Assembly (NCBI GenBank): GCA_020633125.1
Contig: JACKEH010000014.1
Coordinates: forward strand, 20,723-84,722
From: Sandaracinus sp.
GTDB lineage: Bacteria; Myxococcota_A; Polyangia; Polyangiales; Houyiibacteriaceae
Length of the DNA: 64,000 nucleotides
Reading direction: 5' to 3'
Shown: positions 34,159 to 43,198 of the stretch, in pieces
Layout of the letters: every line of letters starts with the position of its first letter
Position numbering within the stretch: position 1 is the first letter of the stretch
Program-made: the position numbers and the translations under genes
Notes under the pieces: model-generated
The model's input: only the letters and a program-made list of their open reading frames with translations
Told to the model about the DNA's origin: nothing
The model's database searches: none

Positions 34159-36465
34159 TCAGGTACGTGAATTGAATCGCGAGCGTCTTCTTCCCCCATC
34201 CGGGAAAGATCACGTCGGCCTTCGGCACCATGCCCTGCTCGACCCGGCGCACCTCGCCGACCCCGAACTTCGGGTGCCGCACCCGCATGCCGGGCGCGAA
34301 GCCGCCCATGTCGGAGCCCTCCGAGTAGTCGACGTAGCTCTCCGCGTCGTCGCGACCGCGCTTGGCTTGGCTGCCGCCCGTTGCCACGCGTCGTCCGCCC
34401 CTCCGAAGTCGGCGTGGTCGCGCGCCGGCTCGTCGTACGCGTCGTCGTCGCGTCCCGAGCGTGTGCCCCAACCGCCACGCCCACCACGCGCTGGCAACGA
34501 CGGCCGATCCCACGGGTCGGGCCGGTAGGGACGCGCTCGCCATGCCGCTTCGTCGCGGCTCGACGCCGATCCACACCGCGTCCTCCCGCGGCACGTCGAG
34601 CACGAAACGCGACGGATCGCCCGGCCGCACCTGGCCGTAGATGTGGCGCACGCTGGCGTAGCTGAGGATGAGCCGCTGCCGCGCGCGCGTGAACGCCACG
34701 TACGCGAGCCGACGCTCTTCCTCCATCTCTTCCGGGTCTTCGGCGGGGTCGGTCCGCGCATCGGGAACATGCGCTCCTCGAGCCCCGTCACCATCACCGT
34801 GTCGAACTCGAGGCCCTTGGCCGCGTGCACGGTCATCAGCGTGACCTTCGCGCCGTCGGATTGTTCGTCGGCCACCGACGCGAGCGTCACGTCCTCGAGG
34901 AAGCTCGCGAGCGTCGGCTCGTCGTGCTCCTCGGCGAACTGCTGAATCGAGCCCACGAGCTCCTGGAGGTTCTCGCGTCGCGCGTCCGCCTCCGGCGAGT
35001 CGTCGGCGCGCAGCATCTCGAGGTAGCCGCTCTCGTCGAGCACCATCCCGGGAAGGTCCTCGAGCGGCAGCGTCTTCGCGCTCGAGCGCAGGCGCTCCAT
35101 CATCTCCTTGAACTGCGCGAGCTTTCGCGCCGGGCCCGAGCCCGCGTTCTCGTCGATGGCATCCCACACGCTCGACCCCGTACGCGCCGCGTCTTCGAGC
35201 AGACGCGTGAGCGTCGTCTTGCCGATGCCGCGCGCCGGCACGTTGACGATGCGCATGAGCGAGATGTCGTCGCCCGGGTTCTGAATCACCCGCAGGTACG
35301 CGAGCAAATCCTTCACTTCGGCGCGGTCGTAGAAGCGCACGCCGCCGACGATGCGGTACGGGAGGTTCGCCTGGCGAAGCCCCTCTTCGAGCACACGCGA
35401 TTGCGCGTGGGTTCGGTAGAAGACCGCGACCTCGGCGAGCGACGCGCCCTTGTTCTGCAGCTCCTGCACGCCGCGCACGACCATGCGCGCTTCGTCGCGC
35501 TCGTCCTCGCAGCGAACGACGAGGACCTTGTCGCCCTCGGGATTTTCGGTCCAGAGCTCCTTCGGCTCGCGGTCGTGGTTCTTCGAGATGACCGAGTGCG
35601 CGACACGAAGGATGCGCTGGGTCGAGCGGTAGTTCTGCTCGAGCTTCACCACGCGCGCGTCGGGGTACGCGCCTCGAAAGTCGAGGATGTTGCGACGATC
35701 CGCGCCACGCCATCGGTAGATCGACTGGTCGTCGTCGCCGACCACCACCAGGTTCCGGTGCACCGAGGCGAGCGCACGCACGAGGCGGAGCTGCGCGTGG
35801 TTGGTGTCCTGAAACTCGTCGACGAGCTGGTGCAGGAAACGACCCGCGAGGTGCTGGCGCAGCTCCTCGTTCTTCTCGAGCGCGCGCACGAAGCGGTAGA
35901 TGAGGTCGCCGAAGTCGAGCGCCCCCGCCTTCCCCATGCGCTCCTCGTAGAGCGTGTAGATGCGGCGAACCATCTCGCGGTAGGGGTCGCCCTCGGTCGC
36001 CATCTCTTCCGGCGAGGTCATCTCTTGTTTGGCGCGGTTGATGGCGCCGGCGATCTGCTTGGGCGGCAGCTGCTTCGGGTCGAGGTTCAGATCGCCCATC
36101 ACCCGCTTGACCATCGCCTGCTGGTCTTGGTCGTCGTAGATGACGAAGTCCTTCTTCACGCCCGCGGCCTCGGCGTTCAGCCGCAGCAGGCGCGCGCAGG
36201 TCGAGTGAAAGGTGCCGACCTGCAACCCCTTCGCGCCCCCGGGCACCAGGTGCTCGAGACGCTCCCGCATCTCGCCCGCCGCCTTGTTCGTGAAGGTCAC
36301 CGCCAGAATCCGCCACGGCGCCACGCCCTGCTCGGCCACCAGCCGCGCGATTCGCATCGTGATCACGCGGGTCTTTCCGCTGCCCGCCCCGGCGAAGACC
36401 ACCAGCGGCCCCCCGTCGTGCAGCACGGCCTCGCGTTGCGGTCCGTTCAATCCACTCAAATCCAT
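34159..36465 (-). pseudogene. pcrA: ATP-dependent DNA helicase PcrA/UvrD, frame-broken near 3' end
   Basis: Superfamily 1A 3'-5' helicase for repair and replication-conflict removal. ATG 36465 begins MDLSGLNGPQREAV. Motifs in frame: Q motif, Walker A GAGSGKT (K31), TFTNKAAGEMRERL, TFHSTCARLLR, DEFQDTN, GDDDQSIYRWRGAD, EQNYRSTQRIL and TVHAAKGLEF. Then near 34760 the frame shifts; one missing C (CCCGATGCG for CCCGCATGCG) restores MFPHARTDPAEDPEEMEEERRLAYVAFTRARQRLIL. Two further shifts (about 34560 and 34380) separate the linker from the C-terminal Tudor-like FAPGMRVRHPKFGVGEV...GWGKKTLAIQFTYL. A helicase this conserved is unlikely to be decayed, so consensus errors are the better reading. The stop is estimated at 34159. 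Confidence 0.85.
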
Positions 36466-36957
36466 CCGAAACCCATCCGTTCGACGATCCCGCACGTGGG
36501 CCGGCCGAATTCGTCGCCGCTCACCCACCCACGACACACCTCGTCATGCGTTCAGCGGAGCCTACCGCCCGAGCGGTCCAGGAGCGAGGCAATGTGTCGA
36601 CCACGGACGAGCGCGACGGGTGACGTCCGAGGCCAAAGGCCGAGGCCCGTACACGCGGCCCAGCGACTCGCGTCAATCCCGTGGCCCGAACATGGTCCGG
36701 GTTTCGAAAGGGGCGACCAGCCCCTTCGCCGCGGAGCACCGCAGGAGCGGCGACGTCCGCGAAGCGCAGATTCAGCTTCTCTGCCGCGGAGCACCGCAGG
36801 AGGCGACCGGAGCGAAGCGCAGGGAGATCTCCGAGGCACGGAGGGTCGGGGGCAGAGCCTCCCCAAGCGGGCGGTAGGCGCGCAGGCCGCAGGCCGAGCA
36901 CCGCAGCCCTGCATACCGATGGACGGGGCTTTCCACAGGCTGATAGAACACGGGCCC
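36466..36957. other. Divergent intergenic region between pcrA and the ECF sigma gene
   Basis: About 490 bp without a convincing gene. It must hold the promoters of pcrA and the sigma factor. It contains the two-copy 55-bp repeat at 36728-36837. An in-frame ATG at 36919 could extend the sigma factor by 13 residues, but the added sequence looks non-coding. Confidence 0.55.
36728..36837 (+). repeat. Two-copy 55-bp direct repeat upstream of the ECF sigma gene
   Basis: GCCGCGGAGCACCGCAGGA occurs at 36728-36746 and 36783-36801; in each copy GGCGAC and GAAGCGCAG follow at similar spacing, giving a unit of about 55 bp. A related GCCGCAGGCCGAGCACCGCAG lies near 36890. It is a non-coding family repeat or regulatory sequence. 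Confidence 0.7.
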
Positions 36958-37761
36958 ATGAGCGTGGTGGCGGCCGGCGACGAGCAGGACGACGCGGAGG
37001 CGGGCGACGAGGCCCGTGACTCCTCGCGGCCCCCGGCCTCCGACTCGAACCCGCCCGGCTCGATCCCGCCCGGCTCGATCCCTCCCGGGGCGAACACCCC
37101 CTCGGTTCCACCAGGCCCCTCCGAGCCCCGCACCGGCACGCGAACCACGCCGGAAGAACGCGAGCGCGACCGGGAGCTCGTGCGCCGCCTCCAGCACGGC
37201 GACCAGACCGCGTTCCGCGAGCTCTTCGACCGGTACAACCGCCGCGCCTTCGCGGTCGCGTTCGGCGTCGTCCGCAACAAACAAGACGCGCTCGACATCG
37301 TTCAGGACGCGTTCATCAAGGTCCACAAGCACATCGAGAGCTTCCAGGGGACCAGCAGCTTCTACACGTGGCTCTACCGCATCGTCATGAACCTCTCGAT
37401 CGACCACGTCCGGCGCAACAAGAAGGGCCGGAACGTGGAGCTCGACGAGCGCATCAAGCGCTCGGACGAAGAGGTCGCCGGCGACGGGTCCATCCTGCCG
37501 ACCTTCCTCGGCACGAACCCCCGCCGAACCGCGCTGCGAAAGGAGCTCATCGATCGCATCGAGAAGGCGCTCGACGAGCTCCCGGAGTACCACCGCGCCG
37601 TGCTCCTCCTGCGGGAGGTCGAAGGCCTCTCCTACGAGGAGATGGCCAAAGTCCTCGAGGTCCCGAAGGGGACCATCATGAGCCGCCTCTTCCACGCCCG
37701 CCGGAAGATGCAGGAATCGCTCGCGGAATACGTCGAAGGTGAGCTCGACATCCAAGAGTGA
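36958..37761 (+). CDS. ECF-type RNA polymerase sigma factor
   Basis: Sigma-70 family ECF factor of 267 residues. Residues ~1-65 are an acidic then Pro/Gly-rich extension with PPGSIPPGSIPPGANTP repeats, not part of the fold. Region 2 spans ~75-150 (LVRRLQHGDQTAFRELFDRYNRRAFAVAFGVVRNKQDALDIVQDAFIKVHKHIESF, then FYTWLYRIVMNLSIDHVRR). Region 4 follows (ALDELPEYHRAVLLLREVEGLSYEEMAKVLEVPKGTIMSRLFHARRKM), with the helix-turn-helix of DNA binding at -35. It heads a three-gene unit with a likely anti-sigma factor 87 bp downstream. Start ATG 36958. Confidence 0.93.
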   Translation: MSVVAAGDEQDDAEAGDEARDSSRPPASDSNPPGSIPPGSIPPGANTPSVPPGPSEPRTGTRTTPEERERDRELVRRLQHGDQTAFRELFDRYNRRAFAVAFGVVRNKQDALDIVQDAFIKVHKHIESFQGTSSFYTWLYRIVMNLSIDHVRRNKKGRNVELDERIKRSDEEVAGDGSILPTFLGTNPRRTALRKELIDRIEKALDELPEYHRAVLLLREVEGLSYEEMAKVLEVPKGTIMSRLFHARRKMQESLAEYVEGELDIQE

Positions 37762-37848
37762 TGCGAAGCAGAGAATGCGCGGCCCCCTTGCTGCGTCGAT
37801 AGCCCCGTCCCACACCTCTCCCCTTCTGCGCTCCGACGTGAGACGACG

Positions 37849-38391
37849 ATGAGCCTCCCCCCCGACAAGCTGCACCGCTACTTCGACGGCGACCTCTCCG
37901 AGGGCGAGGCGAAGGTCGCCGCGCGTGAGATCGCGGGGACCGAGGACGAGGCCCGTCTGGCGGCGCTCGGGGCCATCGGAGATCTCGTGCGACTGGACGC
38001 CGACGCGGCGCCCGAGTTCGACGCCGACGCCCTCTTCGGGCGCATCGAGGCTGGCATCAAGGCCGAGCCGAACCCGCGCCTCCGCGTGATCCAGGGTCAG
38101 CGCCGCAACCGCACGTACGTGGCGGTGGGCGCCGTGGTCGCGCTCGCGGCCGCCGTCACGCTCTTCTTCGTGACGCGCCCGCCCGCGGAAGACCCGCAAC
38201 GAGCACAGCATCCTTTCGACGAGCGCCGCGAGGTCCTCGTCGAGAACACCAGCCACGTCGTGGTCCACCCCCCGGGTGGAACCGAGGTCGAGGACGTCGA
38301 GTGGGGTGCCAGCACCGGCACCGTCTTCCACGTCGAGGGCAGCGAAGGCCAGCCCCTCGCGGTGGTCTGGATCGACGAAGGGAGCTTCTGA
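37849..38391 (+). CDS. Putative membrane anti-sigma factor
   Basis: A 180-residue single-pass protein placed right after the sigma gene, which is the usual anti-sigma position. The cytoplasmic part (1-86) opens PPDKLHRYFDGDLSEGEAKVAAREIA, a pattern like the zf-HC2/ASD helix pair, but it lacks the His-Cys-Cys zinc motif. The membrane segment is YVAVGAVVALAAAVTLFFV (~90-108). The periplasmic part has DERREVLVENTSHVVVHPPGGTEVEDVEW. Its stop overlaps the next start by 1 nt. The anti-sigma role is inferred mainly from context. Confidence 0.75.
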   Translation: MSLPPDKLHRYFDGDLSEGEAKVAAREIAGTEDEARLAALGAIGDLVRLDADAAPEFDADALFGRIEAGIKAEPNPRLRVIQGQRRNRTYVAVGAVVALAAAVTLFFVTRPPAEDPQRAQHPFDERREVLVENTSHVVVHPPGGTEVEDVEWGASTGTVFHVEGSEGQPLAVVWIDEGSF

Positions 38392-38852
38392 TGACCCGCC
38401 TCCTTCAAGCCGCGTTCGCGATCTCCATGATGCTCGTGGCCGCGCGTTCGGCCGAGGCCCAGCGCCCGACGCCGGGTGAGGTCGTCGTCGTGCTCGCCAA
38501 GGAAGCGCCCGGCACGATCGCGCCCGAGCTCGCCGAGCTCACCGCGCTCCGTCGCCCGCCCTTCGACTCGTTCCGCTCGATGGAGGTCCTCGAGCGCCGT
38601 GGTCTCTCGCTTCGAGTCGGAACCCCGGCCGAGGTGGTGCTTCCCAACGGTCGCAAGCTGCGCATCGAGCTGCAGCGCATCGGTCCGGACGGCCGCTTTC
38701 GCGTGAAGGTCTCGATTCAGCGCGAAGGCGAGCAGGACTACCTCCCGCTCCTCCAGGTCGTGGCGAGCCCCGGTGACCCCTTCTTCGTCGCGGGCCAGAG
38801 CCACCAAGGCGGCACGCTGGTCATCGGCATTCGGCTGGGCGACGCCGCCTGA
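38391..38852 (+). CDS. Secreted protein of the ECF sigma operon
   Basis: A 153-residue exported protein of unknown family. Signal peptide MTRLLQAAFAISMMLVAARSAEAQ with an Ala-x-Ala cleavage site near residue 23. The mature part is beta-rich with VVVVLAKEAPGTIAPELAELTALRRPPFDSFRSMEVLERRGLSLRVG, then NGRKLRIELQRIGPDGRFRVKVSIQ and GGTLVIGIRL. The 1-nt overlap with the anti-sigma gene implies coupled translation; it may be a sensed partner or target of the sigma system in the periplasm. Confidence 0.8.
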   Translation: MTRLLQAAFAISMMLVAARSAEAQRPTPGEVVVVLAKEAPGTIAPELAELTALRRPPFDSFRSMEVLERRGLSLRVGTPAEVVLPNGRKLRIELQRIGPDGRFRVKVSIQREGEQDYLPLLQVVASPGDPFFVAGQSHQGGTLVIGIRLGDAA

Positions 38853-38889
38853 ACGCGCTGGCGCGAAAGACACGCGCTCCACGAAAGGC

Positions 38890-38933
38890 GCGCCCAGAGA
38901 CGGCGCCCAAAGAGAGCGCCCAAAGACGGCGCC
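38890..38933 (+). repeat. 13-bp tandem repeat, about 3.4 copies
   Basis: Copies at 38890-38902 (GCGCCCAGAGACG), 38903-38915 (GCGCCCAAAGAGA) and 38916-38928 (GCGCCCAAAGACG), plus GCGCC at 38929-38933. It lies in the 280-bp gap between the secreted sigma-operon protein and the next kinase gene; no gene is seen in that gap. Confidence 0.85.
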
Positions 38934-39132
38934 TCGTGAAGACACGGCCGGCGCGCCGCCGCGTCCGTCGAACCGACATGTACGTACTCGTGTGCCGTGG
39001 ACGTGACGCACCTGCACGTCGCCCCAAGCGCCGGGCCCAAACCACGACACACCCCGTGACCGACCTCGCCACGTCCCCGACTGCGCGCTTGTGGGCCCGT
39101 CACGGGCCAAGTACCTTGAACGCCGGTTTGCG

Positions 39133-40371
<1,239 letters not shown>

Positions 40372-40555
40372 GTCGCGTCGAGGATCGGCGACCTAGGCGC
40401 GCGCTCTCCAGGCACGCCGCCCGGTGGGTCCGTTGCACTGACTCCCGCGCTTCTTCTTCTCCGAGGGGGCGCTGCGCCCGCTCTGGCCAAGCCGGACCGG
40501 GGCCCCTCGAGCATCCTGCCACTCGCACGGATCGAATCCGCGCCAGAAGGGCTGC

Positions 40556-42211
40556 TCAGCGAGCCCAGGGATCGCGGTTGTCGGTACGCGGCGTCGTCAT
40601 GGTCGACATCGGCGTCGGCTCGGGATCGACCATGGGCGTCGGCGCCGGCTCCTCGACGGGCGCCGTGCTCGTCGTGCTCGGCCGGGAAGGACGCCCCGGG
40701 CGGCCCCGGCTCGTGCGCTCCAGCGACACGCTCACCTCGCCTTGGCCACCAAGCACCGAGATCTCCCGTGGCTCGTAGCCGTCGGCCTGAATGCGAACCA
40801 CCCAGCTCTCGCCGCGCGGCACCGGCAAGCTCAGCGGCGCGTCGCCGAGATCGGCGCCGTCGCGTTGGACCCGCGCGCCGGCAGGCTCGACGACCAACCG
40901 CACGGGCGCAGCCACCGCGGCCGGAACGGGCACCTCGACCACCACGGGCTCGGGCGCGGGGGTCGGCGTGGGCTCGGGCTGCACCGCGGCGGCGGGAGGT
41001 GCCGTTGGCGCCGCGGGACGCAAGGCGAGGTAGCCACCGACCACCACCGCCGCGCCCAGAACGACCGCGACCAGGGTGATGGGCACCGCGCGCTTCGGAT
41101 CGATGGCGAGCGAGGCGTGCGTCGGGACCGGGGTCGTCGGGGGCAACACCAACGAGCCCGGCCGCTCGACACTCGTCGCGAGCACGTCGGCGCTCGACCG
41201 TTGAACCCCCGAACGCTCGAGCGCGGACGGCGGCTTCGACACACCCGCGCTGGAGGCACCCGGCCTCGACAAGCCCGGGCTCGACAAGCCGGGGCTCGAC
41301 GACGTCGGGAGGCTCGAGCGCGCGGAGAGGCTGGGCTCTGGCGTCGCGAGCAGCGCCTCGACGAGCTCCGCCATCGACCGGAACCGCATCGTCGGGTCCT
41401 TGCGCAAACAGCGCATCACCACGGCCGCCAGCTCCGGGCTCGCCGGGCTGTCGGGAACGACGTCGTGAATCGGCGTCGGCTCCACGTTCATGTGCGACGC
41501 GAGCAGGACGAACTTCGAGTCGCTGTCGAAGGGTGGGCGCCCGGTGAGGCAGTGGTAGAGGCACGCGCCGAGCGAGTAGACATCGCTCTCGGGGCCGACG
41601 TCCGAGCTGCCGATCTGCTCGGGCGCGATGTAGCGTGGGGTGCCGAGCAACGCGCCGCTCTGGGTGAGTCCGGCGTCGTCCGCCTGCTTCACGAGGCCGA
41701 AGTCGAGCACCTTCACGAAGTCGGGGTCCGCGCCGCGCACGCAGAGCATGACGTTCGAAGGCTTGAGATCGCGGTGAATCATGCCGCGCTCGTGGGCCTC
41801 GCCGATCGAGCCGCAGATCTGCAGGCCGACGTGCTTCACCCGCGCGGGCTCGAGCGGTGCCTGATGCTCGAGGGCTTGGTCGAGGGTGTGTCCCTCGAGA
41901 AGCTCCATCGCGATGTAGAAGACGTCCTCGGCGGCTTGGCCGTAGTCGTAGACGACCACCGTGTTCGGGTGGTTGAGCTTCGCGCACGCGGCCGCTTCGA
42001 GAAAGAAACGGCGCGCGAAGTCGGCGCCTTTCGCCCGCGCGTCGAGCTGATCCAGGTCGAGGATCTTCACCGCGACCTCGCGGTTCAACGGCCGCTGCAC
42101 GGCGCGGTACACACGCCCCATGCCGCCCCGCGCGAGCAACGACACGACCTCGTACTTGCCGTCGAGGACGAGGCCGACGAAGGGATCGCGGCGGCCGGCG
42201 CTGGCGCTCAT
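40556..42211 (-). CDS. Ser/Thr protein kinase with transmembrane segment and PEGA domain
   Basis: A 551-residue receptor-type kinase. Kinase domain ~15-280: ARGGMGRVYRAV, VAVKILD, HRDLKPSN, DFGLVKQ, GTPRYIAPEQIG; catalytic residues complete. A Ser/Pro-rich linker with SSPGLSSPGLSRPG repeats follows. The membrane segment is ITLVAVVLGAAVVVGGYLAL (~378-398). Next is a Pro/Glu-rich spacer, a PEGA domain (~430-492; VRLVVEPAGARVQRDG, PVPRGESWVVRIQADGYEP), and an Arg/Thr-rich tail. PEGA domains are found outside the cell membrane and may bind surface partners. It is tail-to-tail with the preceding kinase and divergent from xthA. Confidence 0.94.
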   Translation of the reverse strand: MSASAGRRDPFVGLVLDGKYEVVSLLARGGMGRVYRAVQRPLNREVAVKILDLDQLDARAKGADFARRFFLEAAACAKLNHPNTVVVYDYGQAAEDVFYIAMELLEGHTLDQALEHQAPLEPARVKHVGLQICGSIGEAHERGMIHRDLKPSNVMLCVRGADPDFVKVLDFGLVKQADDAGLTQSGALLGTPRYIAPEQIGSSDVGPESDVYSLGACLYHCLTGRPPFDSDSKFVLLASHMNVEPTPIHDVVPDSPASPELAAVVMRCLRKDPTMRFRSMAELVEALLATPEPSLSARSSLPTSSSPGLSSPGLSRPGASSAGVSKPPSALERSGVQRSSADVLATSVERPGSLVLPPTTPVPTHASLAIDPKRAVPITLVAVVLGAAVVVGGYLALRPAAPTAPPAAAVQPEPTPTPAPEPVVVEVPVPAAVAAPVRLVVEPAGARVQRDGADLGDAPLSLPVPRGESWVVRIQADGYEPREISVLGGQGEVSVSLERTSRGRPGRPSRPSTTSTAPVEEPAPTPMVDPEPTPMSTMTTPRTDNRDPWAR

Positions 42212-42360
42212 CGCGGCTCAGGGTAGCACCGACTCGGCGTCCTTGCGCGTGCTTCGCGGGTGCAGGGCTCGTCGGGATCGGATCCGTTCGCACGGCGCCG
42301 ACGAGACCGAGCGTGCAGGAATCGTTGCGGGGCTCGCCCAGACGTGACACGCGGCGGACC

Positions 42361-43164
42361 ATGACGAGCAAGCGTCTGCGGGTTCGGTCGTGGAACGTGA
42401 ACGGGCTACGGGCCGTCGCCGACAAGGGCTTCGCCGAGTGGCTTCGGGCCTCGCGCGCCCACGTCGTCGGGCTGCAGGAGACACGCGCCTTGCCCGAGCA
42501 GGTGCCGGCCGAGCTCCGTGCCCCGCGTGGGTGGAAGACCCACTTCGTGGCGGCCGAGCGCAAGGGCTACAGCGGCGTCGGCCTCTACGCGAAGCGAGGG
42601 TTCGACGAGATCGTGACCTCGCTCGGCGACGCCGCGATGGACGCCGAAGGCCGCGTGCAGATCGCGCGCTTCGGGAAGCTGTGGGTCGCGAACGTCTACT
42701 TCCCGAACGGGAGCGGCAAAGACCGCAGCAACGACCGGGTGCCCTTCAAGCTCTCGTTCTACCGGCGCCTCTTCGACACGCTGCAGCCGCTGCGCGCCAA
42801 GGGTGGACGCGTGCTCGTGATGGGCGACTTCAACACCGCGCCCGAGGCGATCGATCTCGCGCGCCCGAAGTCGAACGAGAAGACCTCGGGTTTCCTCCTC
42901 GAAGAACGCGACGAAGTTCGGCGTTGGGCGTCGGCGGGATGGACCGACACGTACCGCCATTTCCACCCCTCGAAGGAAGGCGCGTACTCGTGGTGGAGTC
43001 AGCGCTTCGGCGTCCGCGAGAAGAACGTCGGCTGGCGCATCGACCTCGTGCTCGCGTCCGAAGGCGCGTTGCCCTTCGTGCAGGGTGCGTCGATTCACCC
43101 CGACGTGCTCGGCTCGGACCACTGCCCGGTCGGCGTGGAACTCGACGCGACCGTGTTGGACTGA
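42361..43164 (+). CDS. xthA: Exodeoxyribonuclease III
   Basis: AP endonuclease/3'-5' exonuclease of base-excision repair (EEP fold, Mg-dependent). Motifs: RVRSWNVNGLRA (metal Asn), VVGLQETRAL (metal Glu), YSGVGLYAKRG, NVYFPNGSGKDRSNDRVPFKLSFY, LVMGDFNTAPEAIDL, GWRIDLVLAS and LGSDHCPVGVEL (catalytic Asp-His). The 267-residue length is normal. ATG at 42361; the in-frame GTG/ATG codons upstream lie in non-coding sequence. It is monocistronic. Confidence 0.95.
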   Translation: MTSKRLRVRSWNVNGLRAVADKGFAEWLRASRAHVVGLQETRALPEQVPAELRAPRGWKTHFVAAERKGYSGVGLYAKRGFDEIVTSLGDAAMDAEGRVQIARFGKLWVANVYFPNGSGKDRSNDRVPFKLSFYRRLFDTLQPLRAKGGRVLVMGDFNTAPEAIDLARPKSNEKTSGFLLEERDEVRRWASAGWTDTYRHFHPSKEGAYSWWSQRFGVREKNVGWRIDLVLASEGALPFVQGASIHPDVLGSDHCPVGVELDATVLD

Positions 43165-43198
43165 AGCCGCGGAGACTGAGGGTCGCGTCGAAAGGGCT

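Noticed and set aside
20440..34800. Programmed frameshifting in several genes
   Set aside because: There are too many shifts, in both directions, in unrelated genes of one block, with no shared slippery site and stimulator. Sequence error fits better.
32480..36316. A single 1278-residue protein joining helicase and C45 domains
   Set aside because: The open frame joins the C-terminal frame of the broken pcrA gene to the C45 gene by reading antisense through fmdB. The C45 gene has its own start at 33574.
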